Source: an uncultured Lachnoclostridium sp.
Lineage (GTDB): Bacteria > Bacillota > Clostridia > Lachnospirales > Lachnospiraceae
Direction of reading: 5' to 3'
Length of the DNA stretch: 64,000 nucleotides
Assembly: GCA_946415315.1 (NCBI GenBank)
Contig: CAMKRZ010000008.1
Span: 29,791-93,790 of the forward strand
Positions 27,434-35,841 of the stretch are shown piece after piece. Both the position numbers and the translations under genes were made by a program. Every line of letters starts with the position of its first letter. The first letter of the stretch is position 1. The notes below the pieces were generated by a model. That model did no database searches. It was not told the DNA's origin and was given only the letters and a program-made list of their open reading frames with translations.

Positions 27434-27955
27434 ATGAAATGTATCGCCGCCGTCGATCGCAACTGGGCGATCGGCAAGAACAACAAACTTCTGGTCAGCA
27501 TTCCCGCGGACATGCGCTTCTTCCGCGACCATACCGTGGGCAAGGTCGTCATCATGGGCCGCGCGACGCTGCAGAGTTTCCCGGGCGCAAAGCCCCTGAA
27601 GAACCGCATCAACATCGTGGTCACCCGCGATCCGAAATTCTACGTTCCCGACGCGATCATCGTGCACAGCGTGAAGGAGGCCGCCGAGGCCGCTGCCGCG
27701 TACCCCGCGGACGATGTCTACGTGATCGGCGGGGCCAGCATTTACCGCCAGTTCCTGCCCCTGTGTGACACTGCGTACATCACGAAGATTGACTACGCTT
27801 ACGATGCGGACACGTATTTTCCGAATTTGGATGCCGATCCCGAGTGGGCTTTGACCGATGAGAGCGATGAGCAGACATACTACGACCTCACGTACACATT
27901 TACCGAGTACCGACGCACAGCGGAAACGCCCGAAGCGCCTGCCGACGGGGAATAA
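27434..27955 (+). CDS. folA: Dihydrofolate reductase
   Basis: A 173-aa enzyme that reduces dihydrofolate to tetrahydrofolate with NADPH, serving the folate cycle used by ThyA. Motifs: CIAAVDRNWAIGKNN at the start, DMRFFRDHTVGKVVIMGRATLQS near residue 28, and VYVIGGASIYRQFLP near 95. The start at 27434 follows GAGGAGGTG; the ORF-track start at 27368 adds an unrelated stretch. It is a single-gene unit with its own promoter and terminator. Confidence 0.93.
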   Translation: MKCIAAVDRNWAIGKNNKLLVSIPADMRFFRDHTVGKVVIMGRATLQSFPGAKPLKNRINIVVTRDPKFYVPDAIIVHSVKEAAEAAAAYPADDVYVIGGASIYRQFLPLCDTAYITKIDYAYDADTYFPNLDADPEWALTDESDEQTYYDLTYTFTEYRRTAETPEAPADGE

Positions 27956-27971
27956 AAACCTTTCGAATTGA

Positions 27972-28025
27972 CACTGCCGCCCTTCCGCAAGTTTATGCTA
28001 TGCGGGAAGAGCGGCAGTTTTTTCC
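27972..28025 (+). terminator. Terminator of folA
   Basis: ACTGCCGC-CTTCCGC pairs with GCGG-AAG-GCGGCAGT, followed by TTTTTTCC on the plus strand. Confidence 0.85.
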
Positions 28026-28036
28026 TTATCACTTTT

Positions 28037-28084
28037 GCAAAGACTGTACTGCTCAACTTATGAGACAACCTTTGTCGTCTTTGC
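28037..28084 (-). terminator. Possible terminator or 3' structure of the Ig-repeat gene
   Basis: GCAAAGAC and GTCTTTGC form an 8-bp stem that encloses a smaller GACAA/TTGTC hairpin. There is no clear T-run on the minus strand, so it may be a 3' stabilising structure instead. Confidence 0.35.
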
Positions 28085-28099
28085 TTACTTCAATTTCTG

Positions 28100-30505
28100 T
28101 CATTCCACAATAAGCGTCGCCATGGAGGAGATTGTCTTCCGGCCGTTTCCATCCGTCACAATACAACGGAACTCATAACCGTCCAGTCCCTTCGTGGCCG
28201 CCACAGAGAGCGTTGCGGTCTTGTTGCCGCTCTGTGCTGAATCCGCCCATGCACACGATGAGTTCTTCCGATACTGCCACTGGTACGTGAGAGTGCTCTT
28301 GCCGGTTGCCTCCACCTTGATCTGCGCCGTGGAACCTGCGGATACAGTCGTAGCTTTCGCCGGCTGCATTGTGATCCTCGGCTTCAGAGTCAGGGTAACA
28401 GTCTTTGAATACGTTATCTGTCCGTTCCCATCCGTCACGATGCAGCGGAACTGATATCCGTGAAGGGCTGCTGTGGTGGAAACAAGAAGCGTATCGGTCT
28501 TCGCTCCCTGCTGCCCCGAGTCTGCCCATTCTGCGGATTCGTTCTTCCGGTACTGCCACTGGTATTTCAGCGTTCCCTTGCCGGTCGCTGCGATCGTGAA
28601 TTTCGCAGTGGAACCAACCAGAAGGTCTTTGTCCAACGGCTGTGTGGTGATCCTCGGTTTCAGGGTCAATGTTGCCGCACGTGTATACGATTTCTGTCCG
28701 TTCCCGTCCGTCACAACACAGCGGAACTGATAGCCATGAAGGCCTGCTGTGGTGGAAACAAGAAGCGTATCCGTCTTCGCGCCCTGCTGTCCGGAGTTCG
28801 CCCATTCACTCGAAGAGTTCTTCCTATACTGCCACTGATACTTCAATGTTGACTTGCCTGTAACTGCCACAATAAACTTCGCTGTAGATCCTACCAGAAG
28901 GCTCTTATCCGCAGGTTGCGTTGTAATCCTCGGTTTCAGAGTCAGGGTTGCGGCATTGGAGTATGCCTTCCCTCCCGTGCTGTCAGTGACGACACAGCGG
29001 AACTGGTAGCCGTGCATACCTGCTGTTGTAGAAACCAGGAGCGTGGCGGTCTTGTTACCGCTCTGTGCGGAATCTGCCCAGGCGCTCGAGGAATTCTTGC
29101 GGAACTGCCACTGGTACTGTAACGTTCCGCTTCCGGTCGCTGCCACTGTAAACTTCGCCTTTGATCCGACTAGCAGACTCTTGTTCACCGGCTGTGTAGT
29201 GATCTTCAGCGCTGAAGTCGGTGCTGCAAGTTTCTTAGGAGTGCTTGCATAGTCGGTTTCGCGAATGCCGTTCACGTCCTCTGCCAGAAGATAAACATAA
29301 TAACTGCTGTCCCATCCGCTTAAGGAAAGGCCGGAAGGAAGCGTGAACGTTCCTGTTCCGGTGGTCGAAAATCCTGTGGCAGCACCGGTATCCAACTTAC
29401 CGTAATACTTAATCTTTGCGCTGTTAGTATTGCCTGCCGTGTAAGCCTTGTCAAGGATCAGAACGGATACCTGAGTTGCTTTCGAAGCATCACTTCCCGA
29501 AATGGTGTACGGTACGGTGACCTTGCTGCCTGACGCGGTCACTGTCTTGCCGGACTGAAGTCCGACCGTCAGGTTGCTGTCAGCAAGAGTCAGCTTGTAC
29601 TCGGCATTGTCCTTACCGGCGGTGCCCTTAACAACAGATGTGAAGATGATGGATGACAACTTGACGTTGAAAGCAGGGCTTACACCAAAGGTTGTGTCCA
29701 CATAGTCGTCGTAGACATAACCGGAGGATTCGATGTAACCGACGAAGTAGTCGCCGTAGTCGTAATTACCAATAAGGGCAGATCGTAGCCACCAACCGGT
29801 GCGGTCGTCTTCGCTGTCCATCTTAGTCCGGTTTATTGTAACGTGATCCTCATAGTAATAATATCCGTCCCCGTCCTCGCAACGATCCCAACCGGAATCC
29901 AACACATATCCGTACTTCTCGTTCACCACGTCCTCATAATCCAAAAGGAACACCTTTTCACCTGTGAGGCCGATGTAATTGACATACCATTCATCCGTAA
30001 CGTTTCCCGTGTTCAGTTTATGACCGGACACTTTACTCGCCGCGATTGCAGTTTTCTCAAGCGCGGTGAATCCATTTGCCTTTGTCAGGAACGCACTTCC
30101 GTTAAGGCCGTTCTTCACATCACTGTATCGCCATTCATTGGAATTCTGTGCCCCCTCGTTCGGTTCTTCATCCTCGTCAAAATACGCATTATACAGAATA
30201 ATGTCGCAATCCAGCAACATCGTTGTTCCACCATACGTGGTAGTCTTTGGTGCGAGCACGCGGTACTTCACCGGGTTGCCTTCGTATTTGCCGTACCATA
30301 CGTAACTGCCTGTCCACGGTGTGCTCGCATCCGCAGGAGCTGACGGTGCCTTGATTACGGACGTGCCAAGACCCGCAACAGTCTTAGTCCATGTTGCCGA
30401 TGCCGCCTGTGCCCTACCGATAAAACCGACAGAATTCAACAGCGATACCACCATGACCACAGCCAGGAGAACTGCCGTAAGCCGGCCCAATACATGTCTT
30501 TTCAT
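28100..30505 (-). CDS. Secreted protein with DUF6273-like domain and four Ig-like repeats
   Basis: An 801-aa exported protein. A signal peptide (Arg/Lys start, hydrophobic core, AQA-like end) covers about residues 1-35. A DUF6273-like region follows at about 60-290, with YVWYGKYEGNPVKYRVL and WWLRSA signatures. A spacer domain leads to four tandem Ig-like repeats of about 92 residues each (ITTQPxDKSLLVGS...YQWQYRKNSS...FRCVVTD). There is no sorting signal, so it is probably released or bound non-covalently. The repeats resemble the outer domain of the kinase at 9662. GAGGAAGAGG precedes the start. It lies 34 bases after thyA. Confidence 0.85.
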   Translation of the reverse strand: MKRHVLGRLTAVLLAVVMVVSLLNSVGFIGRAQAASATWTKTVAGLGTSVIKAPSAPADASTPWTGSYVWYGKYEGNPVKYRVLAPKTTTYGGTTMLLDCDIILYNAYFDEDEEPNEGAQNSNEWRYSDVKNGLNGSAFLTKANGFTALEKTAIAASKVSGHKLNTGNVTDEWYVNYIGLTGEKVFLLDYEDVVNEKYGYVLDSGWDRCEDGDGYYYYEDHVTINRTKMDSEDDRTGWWLRSALIGNYDYGDYFVGYIESSGYVYDDYVDTTFGVSPAFNVKLSSIIFTSVVKGTAGKDNAEYKLTLADSNLTVGLQSGKTVTASGSKVTVPYTISGSDASKATQVSVLILDKAYTAGNTNSAKIKYYGKLDTGAATGFSTTGTGTFTLPSGLSLSGWDSSYYVYLLAEDVNGIRETDYASTPKKLAAPTSALKITTQPVNKSLLVGSKAKFTVAATGSGTLQYQWQFRKNSSSAWADSAQSGNKTATLLVSTTAGMHGYQFRCVVTDSTGGKAYSNAATLTLKPRITTQPADKSLLVGSTAKFIVAVTGKSTLKYQWQYRKNSSSEWANSGQQGAKTDTLLVSTTAGLHGYQFRCVVTDGNGQKSYTRAATLTLKPRITTQPLDKDLLVGSTAKFTIAATGKGTLKYQWQYRKNESAEWADSGQQGAKTDTLLVSTTAALHGYQFRCIVTDGNGQITYSKTVTLTLKPRITMQPAKATTVSAGSTAQIKVEATGKSTLTYQWQYRKNSSCAWADSAQSGNKTATLSVAATKGLDGYEFRCIVTDGNGRKTISSMATLIVE
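28103..29215 (-). repeat. Four tandem Ig-like coding repeats of about 276 bases
   Basis: Each unit begins with an ITTQP/ITMQP-like strand and ends with a TLTLK strand. The units are also similar at the DNA level, for example the repeated ccactggtatttcag and cggaactgatagcc words, which points to recent duplication or homogenisation. Confidence 0.85.
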
Positions 30506-30539
30506 TTTTATCCTCTTCCTCTCTTTCGTATGTCAAGAA

Positions 30540-31388
30540 TCATATCGCTACCGGTATCTTTGCTTTCCAGTCGTTGTATTCGTAATCCAGGAGTTGCACA
30601 TCGTCCTTTGTGAATGCGTAGAAATCCTTGATTTCCGGATTCAGCCAGAACTTCGGCGCCGGGTGCGTCGGCTGCTTGATCAGATCCTCGACAAGCTCGA
30701 TATGACGGTCGTAAATGTGTGCATCCGCGATCACGTGGACGAACTCTCCGACCTGCATGTCGCAGACCTGCGCGATCATATGCGTAAGAACAGCATACTG
30801 GCAGACATTCCATTCATTTGCCGCCAACACGTCGTTCGAGCGCTGGTTGAGAATGGTGTTGAGCACGAGTTTGCCGCCGTCGCGCGGCATCGTCACATTG
30901 AACGTCATGCTGTATGCGCACGGGTACAGATTCATCTCGTGCAAATCCTGATGAACATAAATGTTCGTGAGGATCCGCCTGCTGAACGGCGTGTTCTTCA
31001 GGTCGTAGATCACGCGGTCCACCTGATCGAACATGCCCTCTTTATATTGATGTTTCACGCTCATCTGGTAGCCGTATGCCTTGCCGATGGAACCGTTCTC
31101 ATCCGCCCAGGAATCCCAGATGTGCTGTCCGAAATCATTAATGTTGTTGCTCTTCTTCTGCCAGATCCACAGGAGTTCCTCCGTCGCTGACTTGATCGGC
31201 GTTCTGCGGATCGTCTGTGCGGGAAATTCTTTGGAGAGATCGTAGCGGTTCACAACACCGAACTTCTTCACGGTGTATGCCAGCTCACCGTCCTCCCAGT
31301 GCGGGCGAACCTTCTCACCCCGCGTGTCCGTGCCGTTGTCAATGATATCGCGGCACATTTTGATAAATACATCATCTGCGTAACTCAT
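30540..31388 (-). CDS. thyA: Thymidylate synthase (variant active-site loop)
   Basis: A 282-aa enzyme that converts dUMP to dTMP using methylene-tetrahydrofolate. The catalytic Cys lies in LYPCAYSMTFNV near residue 165, where most ThyA have a PCHxxxQF sequence. QRSNDVLAANEWN replaces the common QRSxDxxLGxPFN, while DAHIYDRH and the C-terminal PVAI are kept. It is therefore a divergent but complete ThyA. It follows nrdD by about 95 bases with a hairpin between, so nucleotide reduction and dTMP synthesis are encoded together. Confidence 0.88.
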   Translation of the reverse strand: MSYADDVFIKMCRDIIDNGTDTRGEKVRPHWEDGELAYTVKKFGVVNRYDLSKEFPAQTIRRTPIKSATEELLWIWQKKSNNINDFGQHIWDSWADENGSIGKAYGYQMSVKHQYKEGMFDQVDRVIYDLKNTPFSRRILTNIYVHQDLHEMNLYPCAYSMTFNVTMPRDGGKLVLNTILNQRSNDVLAANEWNVCQYAVLTHMIAQVCDMQVGEFVHVIADAHIYDRHIELVEDLIKQPTHPAPKFWLNPEIKDFYAFTKDDVQLLDYEYNDWKAKIPVAI

Positions 31389-31417
31389 CCGGTCTCTGCC
31401 TCCCCTGTATCCACTAC

Positions 31418-31439
31418 GGGCGGCGCCAAGACGCCGCCC
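31418..31439 (-). terminator. GC-rich hairpin between nrdD and thyA
   Basis: GGGCGGCG-6 bases-CGCCGCCC is a perfect 8-bp stem just after nrdD. No T-run follows on the minus strand, so it may only attenuate or stabilise the nrdD transcript before thyA. Confidence 0.5.
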
Positions 31440-31482
31440 GCAACAGTCGTTGTTTGTTTTTACTTTGTTTGTTCTGTTGGCC

Positions 31483-34107
31483 TTACTGTCCGCTGTGCTC
31501 GTTCACATACCGGCGGATGTTCGAAGCATTTGCATACTTCTCCACCTTCTCGTTTCCGAGAACGACCAGCGTCGGTGCCTGCATGATGCCGTACTTCATC
31601 GCGAGGTCGCTGTTCTCCTCGGCATCGATCACCGTGTAGTCAACACCGTTCAGGAATTCCTTCGCAAGTTTGCAGTTCGGGCACTTCTGGGTTGTGAACA
31701 GAAGAAGCTGGTTCTTGCTGTCCGCCGCATCTACTGCCTCTGCCGCAGAAGCGATGTCCGCAGCAATCTCCTTCGCGTCATCAGCGATGGTTCCCGCTGC
31801 CGATGCAGCCGCCTCCGTGAAAGCAGCCTCCTCGATCACAGCAGTAGCTTCCGCCGCTGCCTCAGCGGTTTCTGCCGCAACAAACTGATCCGCTGCTTCC
31901 ACAGCCGAAACAGCCTTGTCTGCAACTTCCTCTTTGACATCCGCGAATGCCTTGTTATCATCGGATTCTACTAAAGTAGAATATACATCCTGGCTAATCG
32001 TCACGCCACCGCCCGTGCAGCATCTGCCAGCGTTGAAATCGCCGAGATTGTACGTCAGACGATCCTTGTACTCCTGCGACTTACCCTCGTTCCAGTTCTG
32101 AACCGGACGATAGTAACCGGTGATACGGCTGTAAACTTCCGTCGCCTTGCCGCAGTGAGGACATACCTTCACCTCGCCGGTCAGATAGCCGTGCTCCGCG
32201 CAAACGGAGTACGTCGGGGACATCGTGTAGTACGGAAGCTCATAATTTTCCGCGATCGTGCGAACCAGCTTCGCGGCCGCCTGCCAGTCAGGCAGCTTCT
32301 CGCCGAGGAAGCAGTGGAACACCGTGCCGGACGTGTAGAGCGTCTGCAGCTTGTCCTGGATATCCAGCGCCGAGAATACGTCGTCGGTATAGCCGACCGG
32401 AAGATGTGAGCTGTTGGTGTAGTACGGAGTCTCGCCGGGCGCGCCTGCCGTGAGGATGTCCGGGAACTGCTCGCGGTCATGCTTCGCAAGACGGTACGAG
32501 GTGGATTCTGCCGGAGTTGCCTCGAGGTTGTACAGATCGCCGTACATCTCCTGGTAGTCGCTCAGACGCTCACGCATGTGATTGAGCACCTGCTTTGTGA
32601 ACTCCTGCGTCTCCGGAGTCGTCATATCCTTGCCGATCCACTTTGCGTTCAGACCCGCTTCGTTCATACCGACAAGACCGATCGTCGAAAAATGATTGTC
32701 AAACGTGCCGAGGTAACGCTTCGTGTAAGGATACAGACCCTCGTTAAGAAGCTTCGTGATGACGGTACGCTTTACCTTCAGGGAACGTGCGGCAACATCC
32801 ATCAGACGGTCGAGTCTCTTGTAGAAATCAGCCTCGTCCGTTGCCTGGTACGCGATGCGCGGCATGTTGATCGTCACGACACCGATACTACCGGTGCTCT
32901 CGCCCGAACCGAAGAATCCGCCGGTCTTCTTGCGAAGCTCACGCAGGTCAAGGCGCAGACGGCAGCACATCGAACGAACGTCGCTCGGCTGCATGTCGCT
33001 GTTGATATAGTTGCTGAAGTAAGGCGTGCCGTACTTCGCGGTCATCTCAAAGAGAAGACGGTTATTTTCCGTGTCGGACCAGTCGAAATCCTTCGTGATG
33101 GAGTATGTCGGGATCGGATACTGGAAGCCGCGGCCGTTCGCGTCACCCTCGACCATGGTCTCGATAAATGCCTTGTTGACCATGTCCATCTCTTTCTTGC
33201 AGTCCTTGTAGCAGAAGTCGAGCTCCTCGCCGCCGACAAGGCACGGAAGCTCAGCCATATCGGCCGGCACGGTCCAGTCGAGCGTGATGTTCGAGAAAGG
33301 CGCCTGCGTGCCCCAGCGGCTCGGCGTGTTCACGCCGTATACGAAACTCTGGATGCACTGCTTGACTTCCTTGTAGGAAAGGTTGTCGATCTTGACGAAC
33401 GGCGCAAGATACGTGTCAAACGAGGAAAATGCCTGCGCGCCGGCCCACTCGTTCTGCATGATACCGAGGAAGTTGACCATCTGGTTCATGAGGGTCGAGA
33501 GATGCTTTGCCGGGGACGAGGTGATCTTGCCGGGAATTCCGCCCAGGCCTTCCATGATGAGCTGCTTCAGGGACCAGCCTGCGCAGTATCCGGTCAGCAT
33601 GGAGAGGTCATGGATGTGAATGTCGGCGTTCTTGTGCGCGTCGCGGATCTCCTGATCGTAGATCTCGGAGAGCCAGTAGTTCGCCGTGATGGAGCCGGAG
33701 TTGTGCAGGATCAGACCACCGACGGAATACGTAACGGTCGAGTTCTCCTTCACGCGCCAGTCCTCCTCATGGACGTAGCTGTTCACGATCTTCTTGTAAT
33801 CGAGGATCGTCGACTTCATCTCACGCAGCTTCTCGCGCTGCTTGCGATAGAGGATGTATGCCTTCGCGACGTCGGTGTATCCGGTCTGCTCCAGGACATG
33901 CTCCACGCTGTCCTGAATGTCCTCCACCCCGATCACACCGTTCTCTACTTTATGCTGAAACTGCGCAGTGACGCGAAGCGACAGAAGGCTGATGATGTCG
34001 GACGTATATTCCTTGTTCGTCGCCTTGAATGCCTTCTCGATAGCCGCATCGATCTTGTGCAGGTCAAATTCTTTCAGTTCCCCGTTCCGTTTTGCTACCT
34101 GAATCAT
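31483..34107 (-). CDS. nrdD: Anaerobic ribonucleoside-triphosphate reductase with fused redoxin domain
   Basis: An 874-aa class III ribonucleotide reductase, which makes dNTPs without oxygen by a glycyl radical. An ATP-cone occupies about residues 1-90. The large catalytic domain ends in the zinc site CAEHG...CPHCG and the radical loop YSRITGYYRPVQNW (near 665-680). An Ala/Glu-rich linker of about 85 residues then joins a C-terminal redoxin-like domain with CPNC and a cis-Pro AP-T element (near 795-874). The activase gene nrdG is not adjacent. A promoter and an NrdR-like box lie upstream. Confidence 0.93.
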   Translation of the reverse strand: MIQVAKRNGELKEFDLHKIDAAIEKAFKATNKEYTSDIISLLSLRVTAQFQHKVENGVIGVEDIQDSVEHVLEQTGYTDVAKAYILYRKQREKLREMKSTILDYKKIVNSYVHEEDWRVKENSTVTYSVGGLILHNSGSITANYWLSEIYDQEIRDAHKNADIHIHDLSMLTGYCAGWSLKQLIMEGLGGIPGKITSSPAKHLSTLMNQMVNFLGIMQNEWAGAQAFSSFDTYLAPFVKIDNLSYKEVKQCIQSFVYGVNTPSRWGTQAPFSNITLDWTVPADMAELPCLVGGEELDFCYKDCKKEMDMVNKAFIETMVEGDANGRGFQYPIPTYSITKDFDWSDTENNRLLFEMTAKYGTPYFSNYINSDMQPSDVRSMCCRLRLDLRELRKKTGGFFGSGESTGSIGVVTINMPRIAYQATDEADFYKRLDRLMDVAARSLKVKRTVITKLLNEGLYPYTKRYLGTFDNHFSTIGLVGMNEAGLNAKWIGKDMTTPETQEFTKQVLNHMRERLSDYQEMYGDLYNLEATPAESTSYRLAKHDREQFPDILTAGAPGETPYYTNSSHLPVGYTDDVFSALDIQDKLQTLYTSGTVFHCFLGEKLPDWQAAAKLVRTIAENYELPYYTMSPTYSVCAEHGYLTGEVKVCPHCGKATEVYSRITGYYRPVQNWNEGKSQEYKDRLTYNLGDFNAGRCCTGGGVTISQDVYSTLVESDDNKAFADVKEEVADKAVSAVEAADQFVAAETAEAAAEATAVIEEAAFTEAAASAAGTIADDAKEIAADIASAAEAVDAADSKNQLLLFTTQKCPNCKLAKEFLNGVDYTVIDAEENSDLAMKYGIMQAPTLVVLGNEKVEKYANASNIRRYVNEHSGQ

Positions 34108-34170
34108 TTTCTTTCCACTCTCCTTTTTTACATTTTACCGCGGGTTTCTGCCTTGCGGGCGATTGTCTTC

Positions 34171-34200
34171 ATGATAGCACAGGCCACCCGAGCATGTCAA
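34171..34200 (-). promoter_or_regulatory. Promoter of nrdD
   Basis: On the minus strand TTGACA (34195-34200) and TATCAT (34171-34176) are 18 bases apart. The leader is about 60 bases. Confidence 0.7.
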
Positions 34201-34226
34201 CAAAATATTGAACTTTCTGTGAAGTC

Positions 34227-34244
34227 ACCACTATATATTGTGGT
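34227..34244 (-). promoter_or_regulatory. NrdR-like operator box
   Basis: ACCACTATATATTGTGGT is nearly palindromic and matches the NrdR box shape (ACACwATATATwGTGT). It lies 27 bases upstream of the nrdD -35 element. A second, more degenerate box (CAAAATATTGA) about 30 bases away overlaps the region beside the -35, the usual two-box arrangement. Confidence 0.65.
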
Positions 34245-34300
34245 TTGTCGCTTTTGCACAAATTTTCATTTCTTCGTAAAATGTACTTGAAAACAGCAAA

Positions 34301-34330
34301 AAAGCCCGTCCGCAAAGGCTTTCGGGCTTT
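34301..34330 (-). terminator. Terminator downstream of hflX
   Basis: AAAGCCCG and CGGGCTTT form a stem with a 14-base loop; the minus strand continues as TTTTTTGC. It lies about 200 bases after the hflX stop. Confidence 0.7.
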
Positions 34331-34526
34331 CGACTCCTATTTCTCGTCCGGTCTCATTGTTAACAAATTTCGGCAGTTTGCCGAATTTCCGTGTTTTACG
34401 GTTCGGTTTCGGAGAATTTTCCGTAAAAAAAGATAAAAATGAACACAAGTTGTTGTGTTTTGCGCAAATGATCTCGCCGGTCCGTCGGCGCTTTTTCATG
34501 CCTTGAGTTTGTGCCGTATCGAATGC

Positions 34527-35765
34527 TTACAGCAGGTCCCTCCGGTCTCTCGGCACGTACGCCTTCACGGCGATCCCGTCCGCGACATACTCCTCCGAGA
34601 GGAGCTGTCCGTACTTGCGGATGCCCTGCAGCTTGGTGATCTCATCGTACGCGTACACGCGCTCGATATACACCTTGCCCTCCAGCAACACCTCGGAGAT
34701 CGCGTCCAGTAGCTCAGGGATCCCGTCCCCGGTCTTCGCCGAGATGCGCACCGTACGCTCTGCCCTGAGATCCTTCCAGCCGGACTCCGTCACAAGATCC
34801 TGCTTGTTCATCGCCGTCACAACTTTGCGGTCACCGATTTCCAGTTTCTGCAGCGTATCATAGACGACCGCCATCTGCACGTCCGCACTGCTGTTCGACG
34901 CATCCACAACATGCAGGATCAGATCGGAGTATTTTGCCTCCTCAAGCGTCGAGCGGAACGCGTCGATCAAATGATGCGGCAGTTTCCGGATAAAACCGAC
35001 CGTGTCCGTGAACAATACCTCCTGTCCGTTCGGCAGACGGCAGTTGCGCGTCGTCGGATCGAGCGTCGCGAACAACGCATCCTTCGAAAGCACACCGGCA
35101 TCGGTAAGCCGGTTCAGAAGCGTCGATTTGCCGGCGTTCGTGTAGCCGACGATCGCCACCACAGGGATGGCGGAGCGCAGGCGCTGCTCGCGCCGCACGT
35201 CGCGGTTCTTCTTCACTTCCGCAAGCTCCCGGTTGAGCTGTCCGATGCGGTTTCGGATCGTACGCCGGTCAACTTCCAGTTTCTTCTCACCGGGACCTCT
35301 CGTACCGATGCCGCCACCGAGACGCGACATCGCGCGGCCCATTCCGACCAGCCGGGACGAGCGGTACCGAAGCTGTGCCAGCTCCACCTGCAGTTTGCCC
35401 TCGCCGGTCATCGCATGCTGCGCGAAAATGTCAAGGATCACCATCGTGCGGTCCATCACGTTGCAAGACAGCGCATCCTCCAGGTTTTTCATCTGCACGG
35501 GCGCAAGCTCGTCATCCGTGACGATCCCGCTCGCTCCCGTCTCCTCCAGCAGTTCCGCAAGCTCCGCAAGTTTTCCCTTGCCGAGGTATGTCCCCGGGTG
35601 AATGGACTCCCGATTCTGTATAAGTCTTCCCACGACAACAGCGCCGGCAGTCTTCACCAGCTCGGCGAGCTCATCCAGTGACTCCTCCGCCCCGGTCAGA
35701 CTGTCCGAGCCGTCCTCCACGGCGACGAGCAGAACCTTCTCAATATCTTCCCCTGTTTCGTACAT
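34527..35765 (-). CDS. hflX: Ribosome-associated GTPase HflX
   Basis: A protein of about 412 residues. HflX binds the 50S subunit and helps recycle stalled ribosomes. The N-terminal HflX domain has GTYLGKGKL and VMDRTMVILDIFAQHA; the glycine-rich linker has GPGEKKLEVDRR; the GTPase domain has G1 VGYTNAGKST, G3 DTVGFI and G4 NKQD. The start at 35765 is used because AAGGAG lies about ten bases upstream; the ORF-track start adds a Cys/Arg-rich stretch that is not part of the family. It follows the TPR lipoprotein gene. Confidence 0.92.
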   Translation of the reverse strand: MYETGEDIEKVLLVAVEDGSDSLTGAEESLDELAELVKTAGAVVVGRLIQNRESIHPGTYLGKGKLAELAELLEETGASGIVTDDELAPVQMKNLEDALSCNVMDRTMVILDIFAQHAMTGEGKLQVELAQLRYRSSRLVGMGRAMSRLGGGIGTRGPGEKKLEVDRRTIRNRIGQLNRELAEVKKNRDVRREQRLRSAIPVVAIVGYTNAGKSTLLNRLTDAGVLSKDALFATLDPTTRNCRLPNGQEVLFTDTVGFIRKLPHHLIDAFRSTLEEAKYSDLILHVVDASNSSADVQMAVVYDTLQKLEIGDRKVVTAMNKQDLVTESGWKDLRAERTVRISAKTGDGIPELLDAISEVLLEGKVYIERVYAYDEITKLQGIRKYGQLLSEEYVADGIAVKAYVPRDRRDLL

Positions 35766-35841
35766 TTTCCGATCACTCCTTCTCCCCCGACAACACATCC
35801 GCCGCTCCGGCAGGCAGACCATCCGCGCGCCGGCGCGTCGA

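Larger units (their letters stand above)
34108..34526. other. Intergenic region between hflX and nrdD
   Basis: About 420 AT-rich bases hold, from left to right, the hflX terminator (34301-34330), an NrdR-like box (34227-34244) and the nrdD promoter (34171-34200). No gene is supported; the small ORFs here lack ribosome binding sites and protein-like composition. Confidence 0.7.

Noticed and set aside
32479-34290. Plus-strand 603-aa ORF opposite nrdD
   Set aside because: Antisense shadow of nrdD; its 3' end runs through the nrdD promoter and NrdR box.
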